From a virus: a stretch of 64,000 nucleotides of DNA. The notes under the pieces were generated by a model that worked only from the letters and a program-made list of their open reading frames with translations, was not told where the DNA came from and did not search any database. How positions within the stretch are numbered: the stretch's first letter is position 1; every line of letters begins with the position of its first letter. This document shows positions 50,104 through 57,970 of the stretch, in pieces. The position numbers were made by a program, and so were the translations under genes. Where the stretch lies: IMG/VR virus record IMGVR_UViG_3300017758_000003, positions 1-64,000 of that record, one strand, 5' to 3'.

Positions 50104-50422
50104 AACTCAATTGTTTATTCAAGACATTAAAACACTTAATAAACCCGTCGACTTCAATTTCATCTCTTGTTTTACGAGATTCTTGTCTAGGACAAAGGAC
50201 AGTTCCGTCCCCTAATGAGATGGTATATAACCATTGGTGATTACCAAACCTTTCTATTGTTAAGTACACTTTTTGTTTGTCAAAAAAGTAATATAACTTT
50301 TTAGTTTCAAAAAGGTATAGGGTAGAGAGGCCCAATACACCTACATACGGGAACATTACTCCAACGAACCTATCATAGGATTTTGGATATTGTGTCTTTA
50401 TTTTCTTCCAGTTCAACATCAC
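50096..50422 (-). CDS. hypothetical protein
   Basis: The protein has 108 residues. The pattern WKKIKTQYPKSYDRF, then VYLTIERFGNHQWLYTISL, suggests a small alpha/beta phage protein with a strand pair in the middle. It lies upstream of 49798 and overlaps it, opposite to the M23 gene. No function is recognised. Confidence 0.5.
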   Translation of the reverse strand: MMLNWKKIKTQYPKSYDRFVGVMFPYVGVLGLSTLYLFETKKLYYFFDKQKVYLTIERFGNHQWLYTISLGDGTVLCPRQESRKTRDEIEVDGFIKCFNVLNKQLSYD

Positions 50423-50463
50423 TATAAATTACAGATTTTCTTTTTAATTGTATATTTATTAGT

Positions 50464-51060
50464 ATGAATATTAAACTGACAGAGTCTCAACTTATAAATA
50501 TCATCGAAAATGTGGATAAACTGACAGGTGCAGAGAAATTCGCAGATACCGTTGATAAATTAGCCAGTTTATATAAAGATGAATTACCTGATAGTGTCAT
50601 TAATAAAATGATTGATGACGTTGATGGTGCTCACTTCACTGAGGAGGAATTTCAAGTACCACTCAAACAATATAAATTAACAAGTCCCTATGGTCCGAGA
50701 AATATTGGCGGTAATGCAAGTAGAAATCATAAGGGGGTTGATTTGGGAGTACCTTCGGGAACTCCAATTTATTGTCCTGCCGATGGTAAGGTTATAAGAT
50801 CTAAAAATGCTGGTGGTAAATGTGGTGGTTTTTTAAAAATTAAACACACCAACGGTTTTGAAACAAAATATTGTCATTTGACTAATTTTAATATAGTCAA
50901 AAAAGGTCAACAGGTGATAAAGGGACAACTTGTAGGTAAAACAGGTGGTGGACCAAATGACCCGTACAGAGGTAACTCAATGGGACCACACTTACATTAT
51001 GAGGTTTTAAAGGGTGGCACACATGTTGACCCACAAACCATTCACACTACACTTTCTTAA
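50464..51060 (+). CDS. tagged M23 peptidoglycan endopeptidase
   Basis: The protein has 198 residues. The tag MNIKLTESQLINIIE ends in I-I-E. The M23 domain (about residues 66-196) has the zinc ligands H89-x3-D93 and H176-x-H178 (HLHYE), plus the GKTGGGPND loop. It cleaves peptide cross-links in peptidoglycan. Unlike host M23 enzymes it has no signal peptide. The tag suggests it is packaged in the head, perhaps to open the wall from inside or at entry. ATATTTATT lies 2-3 bases before the ATG. Confidence 0.75.
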   Translation: MNIKLTESQLINIIENVDKLTGAEKFADTVDKLASLYKDELPDSVINKMIDDVDGAHFTEEEFQVPLKQYKLTSPYGPRNIGGNASRNHKGVDLGVPSGTPIYCPADGKVIRSKNAGGKCGGFLKIKHTNGFETKYCHLTNFNIVKKGQQVIKGQLVGKTGGGPNDPYRGNSMGPHLHYEVLKGGTHVDPQTIHTTLS

Positions 51061-51106
51061 CTTTTTTAATTTTTTACGATAGTTATATGTAATTTTTATT
51101 ACGTAT

Positions 51107-51346
51107 ATGGAAATTATAGAATTTTATTACGAAGAATCTGACCAAACACTCGAAGTTAGATTTTCTACAGAGACAGATGGTGAATATTATAGGTTACTAA
51201 CTCTTAGGTTAGATGAAATACAATACTACGCTCCTACGGTCGTAGATGAACACGATTTAATTGACGGAATAGAATCCGATTTCGTATTGGAAATACTTGA
51301 GACTTATTACTCTGAAAATTCTTTAGGTTCTGAGGAACTTTTGTAA
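51107..51346 (+). CDS. small conserved-phage-type protein
   Basis: The protein has 79 residues and is strongly acidic (DEHDLIDGIESDFVLEILETYYSE). The pattern IIEFYYEESDQTLEVRFSTETDGEYYRLL is, from memory, common in T4-like phages. Function is unknown. It begins a run of small plus-strand genes. Confidence 0.55.
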   Translation: MEIIEFYYEESDQTLEVRFSTETDGEYYRLLTLRLDEIQYYAPTVVDEHDLIDGIESDFVLEILETYYSENSLGSEELL

Positions 51347-51390
51347 GACTCAGGTCCGAAATCCCATTATAGTATATTTATCATTTGATC

Positions 51391-51483
51391 ATGGAAAACA
51401 TAATTCTATTGTGTAAATTAATCGGGATATTAGTACTTTTTTGGTTTATTATGAATAGATGGTTTAAGTGGTTAGATAAATAA
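51391..51483 (+). CDS. 30-residue membrane micropeptide (paralogue of 1220-1300)
   Basis: One hydrophobic helix is followed by MNRWFKWLDK, the same tail as the peptide at 1220-1300 (MNRFFKWLDK). An ATATTTAT-type motif lies 11-18 bases upstream of the ATG. See that entry for the reasoning. Confidence 0.6.
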   Translation: MENIILLCKLIGILVLFWFIMNRWFKWLDK

Positions 51484-51491
51484 TTAATATA

Positions 51492-51695
51492 ATGGGAATA
51501 AAATTAAAACCAAGTAGTAAAGAATACGTAAGAGATTCAAAAGGGAAAATGACCAATAAATGGACATGGAAACACTATACACCTAGTAATACCTCCACTG
51601 AAGAATTAAAAAAACTTTATGAAAGCCCGAGTCAAAGTAGAAACAAAACCAAAATCAAAAAAGAGTTAATCAAACGAGGAGTTATCAAAGATTAA
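51492..51695 (+). CDS. small basic hypothetical protein
   Basis: The protein has 67 residues, basic (YVRDSKGKMTNKWTWKHYTPSN, RNKTKIKKELIKRG), with a C-terminal helix. It starts 8 bases after the micropeptide stop. I recall similar short proteins (SKEY-x-R-x-x-x-G) in marine phages but no role. Nucleic-acid binding is possible. Confidence 0.5.
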   Translation: MGIKLKPSSKEYVRDSKGKMTNKWTWKHYTPSNTSTEELKKLYESPSQSRNKTKIKKELIKRGVIKD

Positions 51696-51708
51696 CATAT
51701 TTATTGGT

Positions 51709-52080
51709 ATGAGTTTCTTAGAACAAAGGGATAAAGACAGAATTGTTGCATTTATAAGATTCGTTAAAGACGAGTTAGGCATTAAAACCATGCCCTCAAT
51801 CAAACTATTGAATGGTAGAGGAGTCTTGAAGACAACGGCACATTACAATTATTCTCAACCCACGAAAGTTATTAAAGTAAATTCAAAAAATAGACATATT
51901 GTTGATATTATGAGGAGTTGTGCACATGAATTAGTTCATCACTCACAATACGAACAAGGTCTTTTAGACGGTCCCAAACCACCCGACATTGGTGGAAATA
52001 TAGAAGATGAAGCAAACTCAAGGGCGGGACAGTTTATCAAGTTGTACTCGAAGATGGATAGTACAATTTATGATGAATAA
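51709..52080 (+). CDS. small zincin metallopeptidase-like protein
   Basis: The protein has 123 residues. SCAHELVHHSQYEQG has the HExxH-type motif (H-E-L-V-H-H) and GGNIEDEANSRAG downstream could give the third ligand (Glu). The fold is gluzincin-like, close to WLM/SprT-type mini-proteases. Its substrate is unknown. ATATTTATT lies 3-4 bases before the ATG. Confidence 0.6.
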   Translation: MSFLEQRDKDRIVAFIRFVKDELGIKTMPSIKLLNGRGVLKTTAHYNYSQPTKVIKVNSKNRHIVDIMRSCAHELVHHSQYEQGLLDGPKPPDIGGNIEDEANSRAGQFIKLYSKMDSTIYDE

Positions 52081-52120
52081 AACACCATTCATCATATAAA
52101 CCAATATAATATTTCATAGT

Positions 52121-52327
52121 ATGAAGAAGAAGATGATGGTAATAGCGTTAAGTTCAATATTATTAGTAGGATGTGGGTCCACTAAGGAACTAGACAAATG
52201 TTGCAAAGAAACAACTCAAGAGGAAAACAAAGTAGAGAAAATTGTAAGTAAAGACCCATTGATGAAATTATTAGCGTCTGCCTTAATTATATTCGCAATT
52301 AATACAATTGTGACTGGTGGTCGATAA
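52121..52327 (+). CDS. short lipoprotein with C-terminal membrane segment
   Basis: The protein has 68 residues. A lipobox ILLVGC places a lipidated Cys near residue 18. A second hydrophobic stretch (LMKLLASALIIFAINTIV, residues 47-64) is near the end. This resembles a miniature one-molecule spanin, though the 28-residue linker looks too short to span a periplasm. A lipoprotein embedded at both ends in one membrane is the alternative. Confidence 0.5.
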   Translation: MKKKMMVIALSSILLVGCGSTKELDKCCKETTQEENKVEKIVSKDPLMKLLASALIIFAINTIVTGGR

Positions 52328-52332
52328 GTGAA

Positions 52333-52707
52333 CTAATTTTCATGTTCAAAGAGTTTATTTACCCTCTTTAATACTCGGTCACATAAAGACCTATAGTTTT
52401 TGTCGTATTGGTAATTACTTTGGTGTACTTTGTTCCCATATAGAATAGTTGCGTGGTTCCTACGAAGTAAACTACCTATTTTTGCGTATGGATAACCGAA
52501 ACGTTCTCTTAGAATGTATGAAAATAGTTGTCTACCTTCAACAATATCTCTTAATCTCGATCTTGAAGTTAATTCTTCAATACTAATCGATCGTTCTTCT
52601 GATATTATTTTTAAAACCATATCGGTGTTAACAATCATTTTTTTGTTCGAAATAATTCTTGCTTTAGTGTTGGGATTTAATCCAACATACAAATACGGAT
52701 GTACCAT
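52333..52707 (-). CDS. stand-alone DnaA domain IV-like DNA-binding protein
   Basis: The protein has 124 residues. GRQLFSYILRERFGYPYAKIGSLLRRNHATILYGNK (58-93) matches the DnaA C-terminal DNA-binding domain: basic-loop helix and the R-N-H-A-T-I-L version of the DnaA-box signature. No AAA+ domain is present. It could bind DnaA boxes at the phage or host origin to block or guide replication. Its stop faces the lipoprotein gene end. Confidence 0.75.
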   Translation of the reverse strand: MVHPYLYVGLNPNTKARIISNKKMIVNTDMVLKIISEERSISIEELTSRSRLRDIVEGRQLFSYILRERFGYPYAKIGSLLRRNHATILYGNKVHQSNYQYDKNYRSLCDRVLKRVNKLFEHEN

Positions 52708-52709
52708 TA

Positions 52710-53291
52710 TTAAAATTTATGTAAAGTGATTTCTAAATGTGATTCGATGGCCTTGTCGTATTGGTTACCATCAATTAAAATATTAGTATAGAAAACTTGG
52801 GACGTTAGTTTTAAAACATTTGAAGGCATTGCTCCATAGGTGTCAAGTGAGAATGTATATCTCGTTTTTTCACCCATATAATCAGTTTCAAGAATAGTTC
52901 GTTCTGTACAATATACACATGGAAAATCAATAGGTATCCATTCATCACCTAAACCATCGGTGATTCTTAAGTCATAATAATCGAATTCCCATTGAGTATC
53001 ATCAATATCAAATCTTCTATTAATAATCGTACTTTCAAAATCTTGAGTTAGTAATAGATTACCTTGACTATCGACACCCGTCACATAGAAAGAACCCACA
53101 GACGCTTGATCTTCAGAAGTTACTGTAACTTCACTATCATAGTTTACATTGTCAATAACAACATCAATATCTACAACATCCCACCTACCATTTAAGTTAA
53201 GTTGGGGGTTACTTTCAAGTTCGTATTTTTCACATGATGCGAACAGTAAAACTGTTACTATCCACAAAAATATTGTTCTAAATTTATTCAT
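52710..53291 (-). CDS. lipocalin-like lipoprotein
   Basis: The protein has 193 residues. The lipobox LLFASC gives a lipidated Cys at residue 20. The body LNLNGRWDVVDIDVV and many strands (DTQWEFDYYDLRIT, KTRYTFSLDTYG) resemble lipocalin-like Bacteroidota lipoproteins (G-x-W-x-V start). Ligand unknown. It lies 2 bases from the DnaA-like gene and is probably co-transcribed upstream of it. Confidence 0.6.
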   Translation of the reverse strand: MNKFRTIFLWIVTVLLFASCEKYELESNPQLNLNGRWDVVDIDVVIDNVNYDSEVTVTSEDQASVGSFYVTGVDSQGNLLLTQDFESTIINRRFDIDDTQWEFDYYDLRITDGLGDEWIPIDFPCVYCTERTILETDYMGEKTRYTFSLDTYGAMPSNVLKLTSQVFYTNILIDGNQYDKAIESHLEITLHKF

Positions 53292-53372
53292 CTCATCTAA
53301 TTTTAAACAAATATAAGTATTTTTTTTGATATCACAACAAATTTCAAAATATTTTTATGATATTTATGTATA

Positions 53373-53600
53373 ATGAGAATAGTAGTAAGTGAAAAACAGT
53401 TAGGTATGCTAGCGTCATACCAGTCTGATCTTGACGAACAAGAATCAGGTGATACAGGTGGTTCAGGAACTACGGCAGGATCTAAAGGACAGTGGGAAAC
53501 AGGGGTATCAAGAGGTCCTGATAACCAAATTGGTCTTACTAAATGGTCTGACATAGTTGGATCTAAAATAAGTAGAGGTAAAGCAAACCCACTATATTAA
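53373..53600 (+). CDS. protein with a divergent tag
   Basis: The protein has 75 residues. MRIVVSEKQLGML is a weaker match to the tag (SE-x-Q in place of TE-x-Q), and no clear L-x-E follows (the next acidic residue is D). The rest is Gly, Ser and Thr rich (ESGDTGGSGTTAGSKGQW). It starts a four-gene operon of large candidate virion proteins. Confidence 0.5.
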   Translation: MRIVVSEKQLGMLASYQSDLDEQESGDTGGSGTTAGSKGQWETGVSRGPDNQIGLTKWSDIVGSKISRGKANPLY

Positions 53601-53601
53601 G

Positions 53602-54855
53602 ATGGTAGTACAAAGAGACGGTTTAATATTAGAAAGACATAATAGTATGATTAACTATAATGGTCATTCTTCAATTACCAAAGAAAAAAGAAATTATGTA
53701 TTTGAAGCACATCTAACGGTAGACGAGAGATATTTCGTTTTACATGATGAAGTGTTCGATATTCAAGAACAGACGAAATTGGGTAACTTATGGGAGTCTG
53801 TAGATATATTTAAAACGATATTTTCAAATGTACAGGTGGATAACCCCGAATATAAAGAAATTCAAGAAGGATGGGCAAACTTACCTGTATTAGAAAATAG
53901 TGATAATTTATATAAATTAAGAGACTTCCTATTAGAATGGGACTTTTTTGATGATACATGGGTTGGTAGAAAAGTATCTGACGCAGGTACCGCAATAAAA
54001 GACACCGCAAGTGCTGCATGGGATAAAGTTAAGGAAATGGGTGTCGCCATAAGTAAGGGAGATTGGACAGAAATATTAAGTTTATTAGGAAAGGGTGTTT
54101 TATTTATATTAAGAAAATTAAAAGATGCCGCTTATAGTACTATAGGTATTATTGTGGATGCGATACTAGTAGCTACAGGTATTGGTAAAACAGCACAGGT
54201 TGTTGTTTGGGGATTAATCACGGCATTGGATGTATACCAAATTGCAAATAACGATTGGCCCGACGGTGATGATCGTGAACCACTATGGAAATACTTGGAC
54301 TTAGGTTTTGATATTTTAGGATTAACACTCGCAGGGGTTGCCGCTAAAGGTGCACGTGCAGTCTTTAAACCATTATCAGGATTAAGTTCAAAACAAATGG
54401 CGGTAAAGGTTGCAAAGAGTCCAAGAATGAAAAGTTTTATTCAAAAGATGTATAATGGTAGTAAGAAAACTGCAAGTAAATTAAAAAGTATACAATCGAG
54501 AATTGCGAAGAAGTGGCCATCAGGTGCTAAGTTCATCGGTAAGATAATTGGGGGGTTAGCATCAATAGTAAAAAAATTACAATCTTATTTAGGTAGGATA
54601 CTAAGTAAATCTAACTTAAAAGGAGTACAAAAGGGTGTAAAACCAGGAAAAGGTTTCGTACCTACAGTAAAAACAGGTAAAGAGTTTGCCAAGAGGGCGG
54701 CTGTTGCTGGTGGTGTCGCAGGAGGAATCTCCTACGGTGCAGAAAAAATAATCGGGGCTAAGGGTAATCAAGAAGACCCACTTGACTATATTAATAATAC
54801 AGGTAGGGGTCCTGCCTTTGGTGTGGAACTCGATCAGGACGCAATCGATTTATAA
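53602..54855 (+). CDS. large candidate virion protein with hydrophobic segments
   Basis: The protein has 417 residues. Two or three hydrophobic stretches lie about residues 185-255 (STIGIIVDAILVATGIG, VVVWGLITALDVYQ, LGFDILGLTLAGVAAKG), then a long basic part rich in Lys and Gly, ending GVELDQDAIDL. An internal ejection protein that reaches the membrane is a good guess from this architecture, but no family match is known to me. Confidence 0.5.
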   Translation: MVVQRDGLILERHNSMINYNGHSSITKEKRNYVFEAHLTVDERYFVLHDEVFDIQEQTKLGNLWESVDIFKTIFSNVQVDNPEYKEIQEGWANLPVLENSDNLYKLRDFLLEWDFFDDTWVGRKVSDAGTAIKDTASAAWDKVKEMGVAISKGDWTEILSLLGKGVLFILRKLKDAAYSTIGIIVDAILVATGIGKTAQVVVWGLITALDVYQIANNDWPDGDDREPLWKYLDLGFDILGLTLAGVAAKGARAVFKPLSGLSSKQMAVKVAKSPRMKSFIQKMYNGSKKTASKLKSIQSRIAKKWPSGAKFIGKIIGGLASIVKKLQSYLGRILSKSNLKGVQKGVKPGKGFVPTVKTGKEFAKRAAVAGGVAGGISYGAEKIIGAKGNQEDPLDYINNTGRGPAFGVELDQDAIDL

Positions 54856-54878
54856 CATATTTATATATAAAATTAAAA

Positions 54879-57086
54879 ATGAAATTATTAGACGTATTAA
54901 CCGAAAGTAATAAAGAAGTTGAAGAACAACTACAAGGTATTCTTAGAGGTGCCGCGAAAAACATATCTAAAGTAAAGGGAGCTATAGATGATGTTGTAAA
55001 ATTTGCACTTAATTCAGGTCAAGTTATTAAAAATGTAGATGGTGTTGCATTAGCAACATCTGATGACATTATAAAAGCGATGAAAGCGGGAACTTTAGGT
55101 TCTACGGGAGCATCTCAATTAGCATCTGGATTACTCAAATCAAACAGGTTACCTAAAGACATACAAAGAACATTAGTTAATGAAATTGCTGCGGGGTCTA
55201 AATTTCAGAAAGTCGTTGGTAGTGTTAAATCTGAGAAAGCATTAAAAACAAGACTCAGTAAAAAAGGTTATACTGCAGAGACTATCGAACTTATGATTGG
55301 TAGGGCTAAAGACCAAAAGATTGGTCCTTTTGCAGTAGTAAGTAAGGTTAAACCTAAAGTAAAGACAACCACAACAAAGAAAGCCACAACGACTACCAAA
55401 GCAACCACTACCAAGGCAGCAACAACAGGTACGAGTACAGTAAGTAAAAAATTAGATGATATTCTTGCCGCCCTAACGGGTACCGCTAAGAAGTCGGGTC
55501 AGGGTCAAAGAATATTAAAGTCTGCAAATAGATGGAAAAATTCTAAACTTGGAAAAGGTTTAGTTGGTGTTGTTACGAGAGTTGGATCTTTTGCACTCAT
55601 CAAGAATTTACTATGGTTATTACTAATTGCGGGTGTTGGAGGATACATTATTTCAAAAATGTGGAAAAACTTTTGGTCTGAGGGAGATCCAATCCCATCT
55701 GATGACGATTTGATACCAGTAAACGATTGGCTTGAATGTATTGTAACACCTTTAGGTGATGACGCAAATGCAGAGATCATCGAACAAAATGGTGTAGCAG
55801 TAAAATATAAAATTGATAAGTTTGGTGGTAAAGAAACAGGTGGTCATGTAATTTTCACACCTGACTATAGAGTGAAGGCGGCGAACGGTATTGAAGGTAC
55901 TTGGTCTTGTAACCAAACAGGTTTAGAGGAATCAATCAATGAACAAGGATTAAGTGGAATTGGTGATTCAAACTCATCTAATTCAAACTCATCTAATTCA
56001 GATTCATCTAAAATTGAGATATCAGCGAAAGATATGAGTAGAGCCATAGACAGTATTGAAGACAACTTAAGTGGTGATTATTTAGAATCAGATTCTACAG
56101 ACCTTAAAGACGCTTATAATATCGTAAAAGGTTTACAAAACAGATCATATAAAGGTAGAGATGCCATACGTGTACTTATTAAGAATTACCCAAAAATTAA
56201 GGGTAAAGAATTAGGTACTCACATATTAGAACTTGAAAACTTAGATTTTGAAGCAACTGAAATAAGAGACGAACTTTTAAGTTTACTTGGATATTCAGTA
56301 GAAAAAAGTGGTGGTAACGATGATTCATCTAATAAGAAAGGTGATTCTGATGGTGGTGATGGAAACCCTAAAACAGGTTTATCACATATTACAGTTGTAT
56401 GGGATGGTAAAGATGGTGGAGGAAAAGGAAAAGGTATTAAGTATGTACCATGTGATAGTTTCCCATTCAAGATCGGATGTATCAGTGATAAAATTAAAGA
56501 CGTTCAAAAATGTGCTGGTGATTTAAAGGTGGATGGTTATTATGGACCAAAGACTGATGCAAGACTTGCCAAAGTTATAATTGGTTATTCTAAAACAATT
56601 ACAAAAAAGAGTTATGATAAAATAACAAAAGAATGTAAAGGTAAAAAGTCTGACGGTGTTACTAAATTGAAGGCAGTTGATCCTGTAAAAAAGAGAGAGA
56701 AACTTACTAAGATCACACCATTAGAAATACAACCTATTGTATTACCAAAATTAGACATAGAAAAAATGATCAAGGTTCATGGACCTGAGAAGTTAGAGAA
56801 TTACATTCAAAAAACTATTGACGGTAAACGAATAAAAGATATCATTGATAATGAGGTAAAATTCAGAGGTGGAAGGTTCATATTGAAATTGAAAGAAGAA
56901 CTTACTGAGAAACAGTTAAAGGCAATAAATTACTATTTTGCATCAAAAGGTTTCAGTTTAGATAAAAAGAAAGAAACCCTTAAACAAGGAAAGTATGTTT
57001 GGAAGGCGGAGACATCAACCGCAAGAAGAATTGCAAGAAAGGAATTATCAATTGAGAAACTAAAAGACAAGCAAAATGAAAATTAA
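54879..57086 (+). CDS. largest candidate virion protein with peptidoglycan-binding unit
   Basis: The protein has 735 residues. MKLLDVLTESNKE resembles the start of the 2474 gene, with L-T-E as a possible cut site. A Thr-rich linker (KTTTTKKATTTTKATTTK) precedes a transmembrane-like segment (ALIKNLLWLLLIAGVGGYII, about residues 238-258). A Ser/Asn linker (NSNSSNSNSSNSD) follows, then a PG_binding-like unit (ISDKIKDVQKCAGDLKVDGYYGPKTDARLAKV) in the second half. The design suits a virion protein passing the envelope. Confidence 0.5.
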   Translation: MKLLDVLTESNKEVEEQLQGILRGAAKNISKVKGAIDDVVKFALNSGQVIKNVDGVALATSDDIIKAMKAGTLGSTGASQLASGLLKSNRLPKDIQRTLVNEIAAGSKFQKVVGSVKSEKALKTRLSKKGYTAETIELMIGRAKDQKIGPFAVVSKVKPKVKTTTTKKATTTTKATTTKAATTGTSTVSKKLDDILAALTGTAKKSGQGQRILKSANRWKNSKLGKGLVGVVTRVGSFALIKNLLWLLLIAGVGGYIISKMWKNFWSEGDPIPSDDDLIPVNDWLECIVTPLGDDANAEIIEQNGVAVKYKIDKFGGKETGGHVIFTPDYRVKAANGIEGTWSCNQTGLEESINEQGLSGIGDSNSSNSNSSNSDSSKIEISAKDMSRAIDSIEDNLSGDYLESDSTDLKDAYNIVKGLQNRSYKGRDAIRVLIKNYPKIKGKELGTHILELENLDFEATEIRDELLSLLGYSVEKSGGNDDSSNKKGDSDGGDGNPKTGLSHITVVWDGKDGGGKGKGIKYVPCDSFPFKIGCISDKIKDVQKCAGDLKVDGYYGPKTDARLAKVIIGYSKTITKKSYDKITKECKGKKSDGVTKLKAVDPVKKREKLTKITPLEIQPIVLPKLDIEKMIKVHGPEKLENYIQKTIDGKRIKDIIDNEVKFRGGRFILKLKEELTEKQLKAINYYFASKGFSLDKKKETLKQGKYVWKAETSTARRIARKELSIEKLKDKQNEN

Positions 57087-57726
57087 TATAGATAACTTAG
57101 TTAAACAGACCTTAAATGAGAGGTACGAATTAAATAATAAATTCAAACTCATTTTAGAGAATGAAGAAACTAACGACGATGGTAAGTTTGATGATGTTGT
57201 GGATGCACTTGCCGATTTAGAAGGAATGGGTAAGAGTGATGATGAAATCGAAGGTTCTTTAGATGAAGGTATTACTGATTTCTTATCTCAGTATATTTCA
57301 CCAGGTGGTGACAACGCATCTGATTCCGAAGGTAATTCTTTATCAAAGGGGGATCTGAAAAATAAAGTTAGTAGTGGTTTAATGTCACAAATACGTGAGT
57401 ATATTATTAGAAAACTATTAGGTATGGTTGGATTCACTGGTGATTTACGTGATGCTGTAGCAGCTGCACTTGCAGATTTAAATTTGGGTGATGTATTAAT
57501 TGTGTTCAAAGGACAAGAAAGTTGTAAAAAACATGGAGATAAATTAGCCGATGCATTTATGGAAGGATTATTTGTATATGTTTCGGGTGGTGCAGAAAAA
57601 AATTCAGCAGCAGCCAACTTCCTAAGACAGGTTGGTGGTGAGTATTTGAAAGGTACTAACTTTGGGGAGATGTTGGCAGATTCTATCTGTGGTATGAACC
57701 TTAGAAGTAAGTTGAAAGTTAATTAA
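57076..57726 (+). CDS. candidate virion protein with tag-like start
   Basis: The protein has 216 residues. The start MKINIDNLVKQTLNERYELNNKFKLILEN has L-N-E (residues 13-15) and L-E, so processing is possible though the LTE-x-Q core is absent. The rest is acidic then helical with small residues (LRDAVAAALADLNLGDVLIVFKG). It overlaps the 54879 gene by 11 bases. No function is recognised. Confidence 0.5.
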   Translation: MKINIDNLVKQTLNERYELNNKFKLILENEETNDDGKFDDVVDALADLEGMGKSDDEIEGSLDEGITDFLSQYISPGGDNASDSEGNSLSKGDLKNKVSSGLMSQIREYIIRKLLGMVGFTGDLRDAVAAALADLNLGDVLIVFKGQESCKKHGDKLADAFMEGLFVYVSGGAEKNSAAANFLRQVGGEYLKGTNFGEMLADSICGMNLRSKLKVN

Positions 57727-57759
57727 CATTCACAAAAAAATCTGTTCAAAAAAATGTTA

Positions 57760-57789
57760 AATACCCTGTTGATTCGGGGTATTTTTTTT
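57760..57789 (+). terminator. Rho-independent terminator
   Basis: AATACCC/GGGGTATT with a TGTTGATTC loop and a T run; it closes the virion-protein operon. Confidence 0.8.
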
Positions 57790-57798
57790 ATCTAAAAG

Positions 57799-57912
57799 AT
57801 ATTTATAGTAAGAGATTGGGATTTTGGTCGATCCACAATTGATAAACGAGAACAAAACAAAAGGAGGTGTAATCTAATATCTCGGCAAAGGGGTCATATG
57901 ACCTCTTTGTTC
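57799..57912 (+). ncRNA. candidate small RNA after an ATATTTATA motif
   Basis: The motif at 57799-57807 is followed by no ORF but by AAAAGGAGGTG (like the end-pairing site of 16S rRNA) and a hairpin CAAAGGGGTCATATGACCTCTTTG at about 57884-57908. The middle shares ATTGAT-x-AACGAGAA and GGCAAAG blocks with the region near 62069. A promoter, a body and a hairpin suggest an RNA gene; evidence is moderate. Confidence 0.4.
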
Positions 57913-57940
57913 GTTTTACACTTCAGAGTTTAGCATAAAA

Positions 57941-57968
57941 AAAATGAACCATTTTCACAGTTCATTTT
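57941..57968 (-). terminator. terminator after the tmRNA
   Basis: On the minus strand AAATGAAC...GTTCATTT stem plus T run, right after the tmRNA 3' end. Confidence 0.65.
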
Positions 57969-57970
57969 AG

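Noticed and set aside
57850-57880. AAAAGGAGGTG as a ribosome-binding site
   Set aside because: No ATG follows at suitable distance, and other genes here do not use such sites, so I do not call a gene from it.
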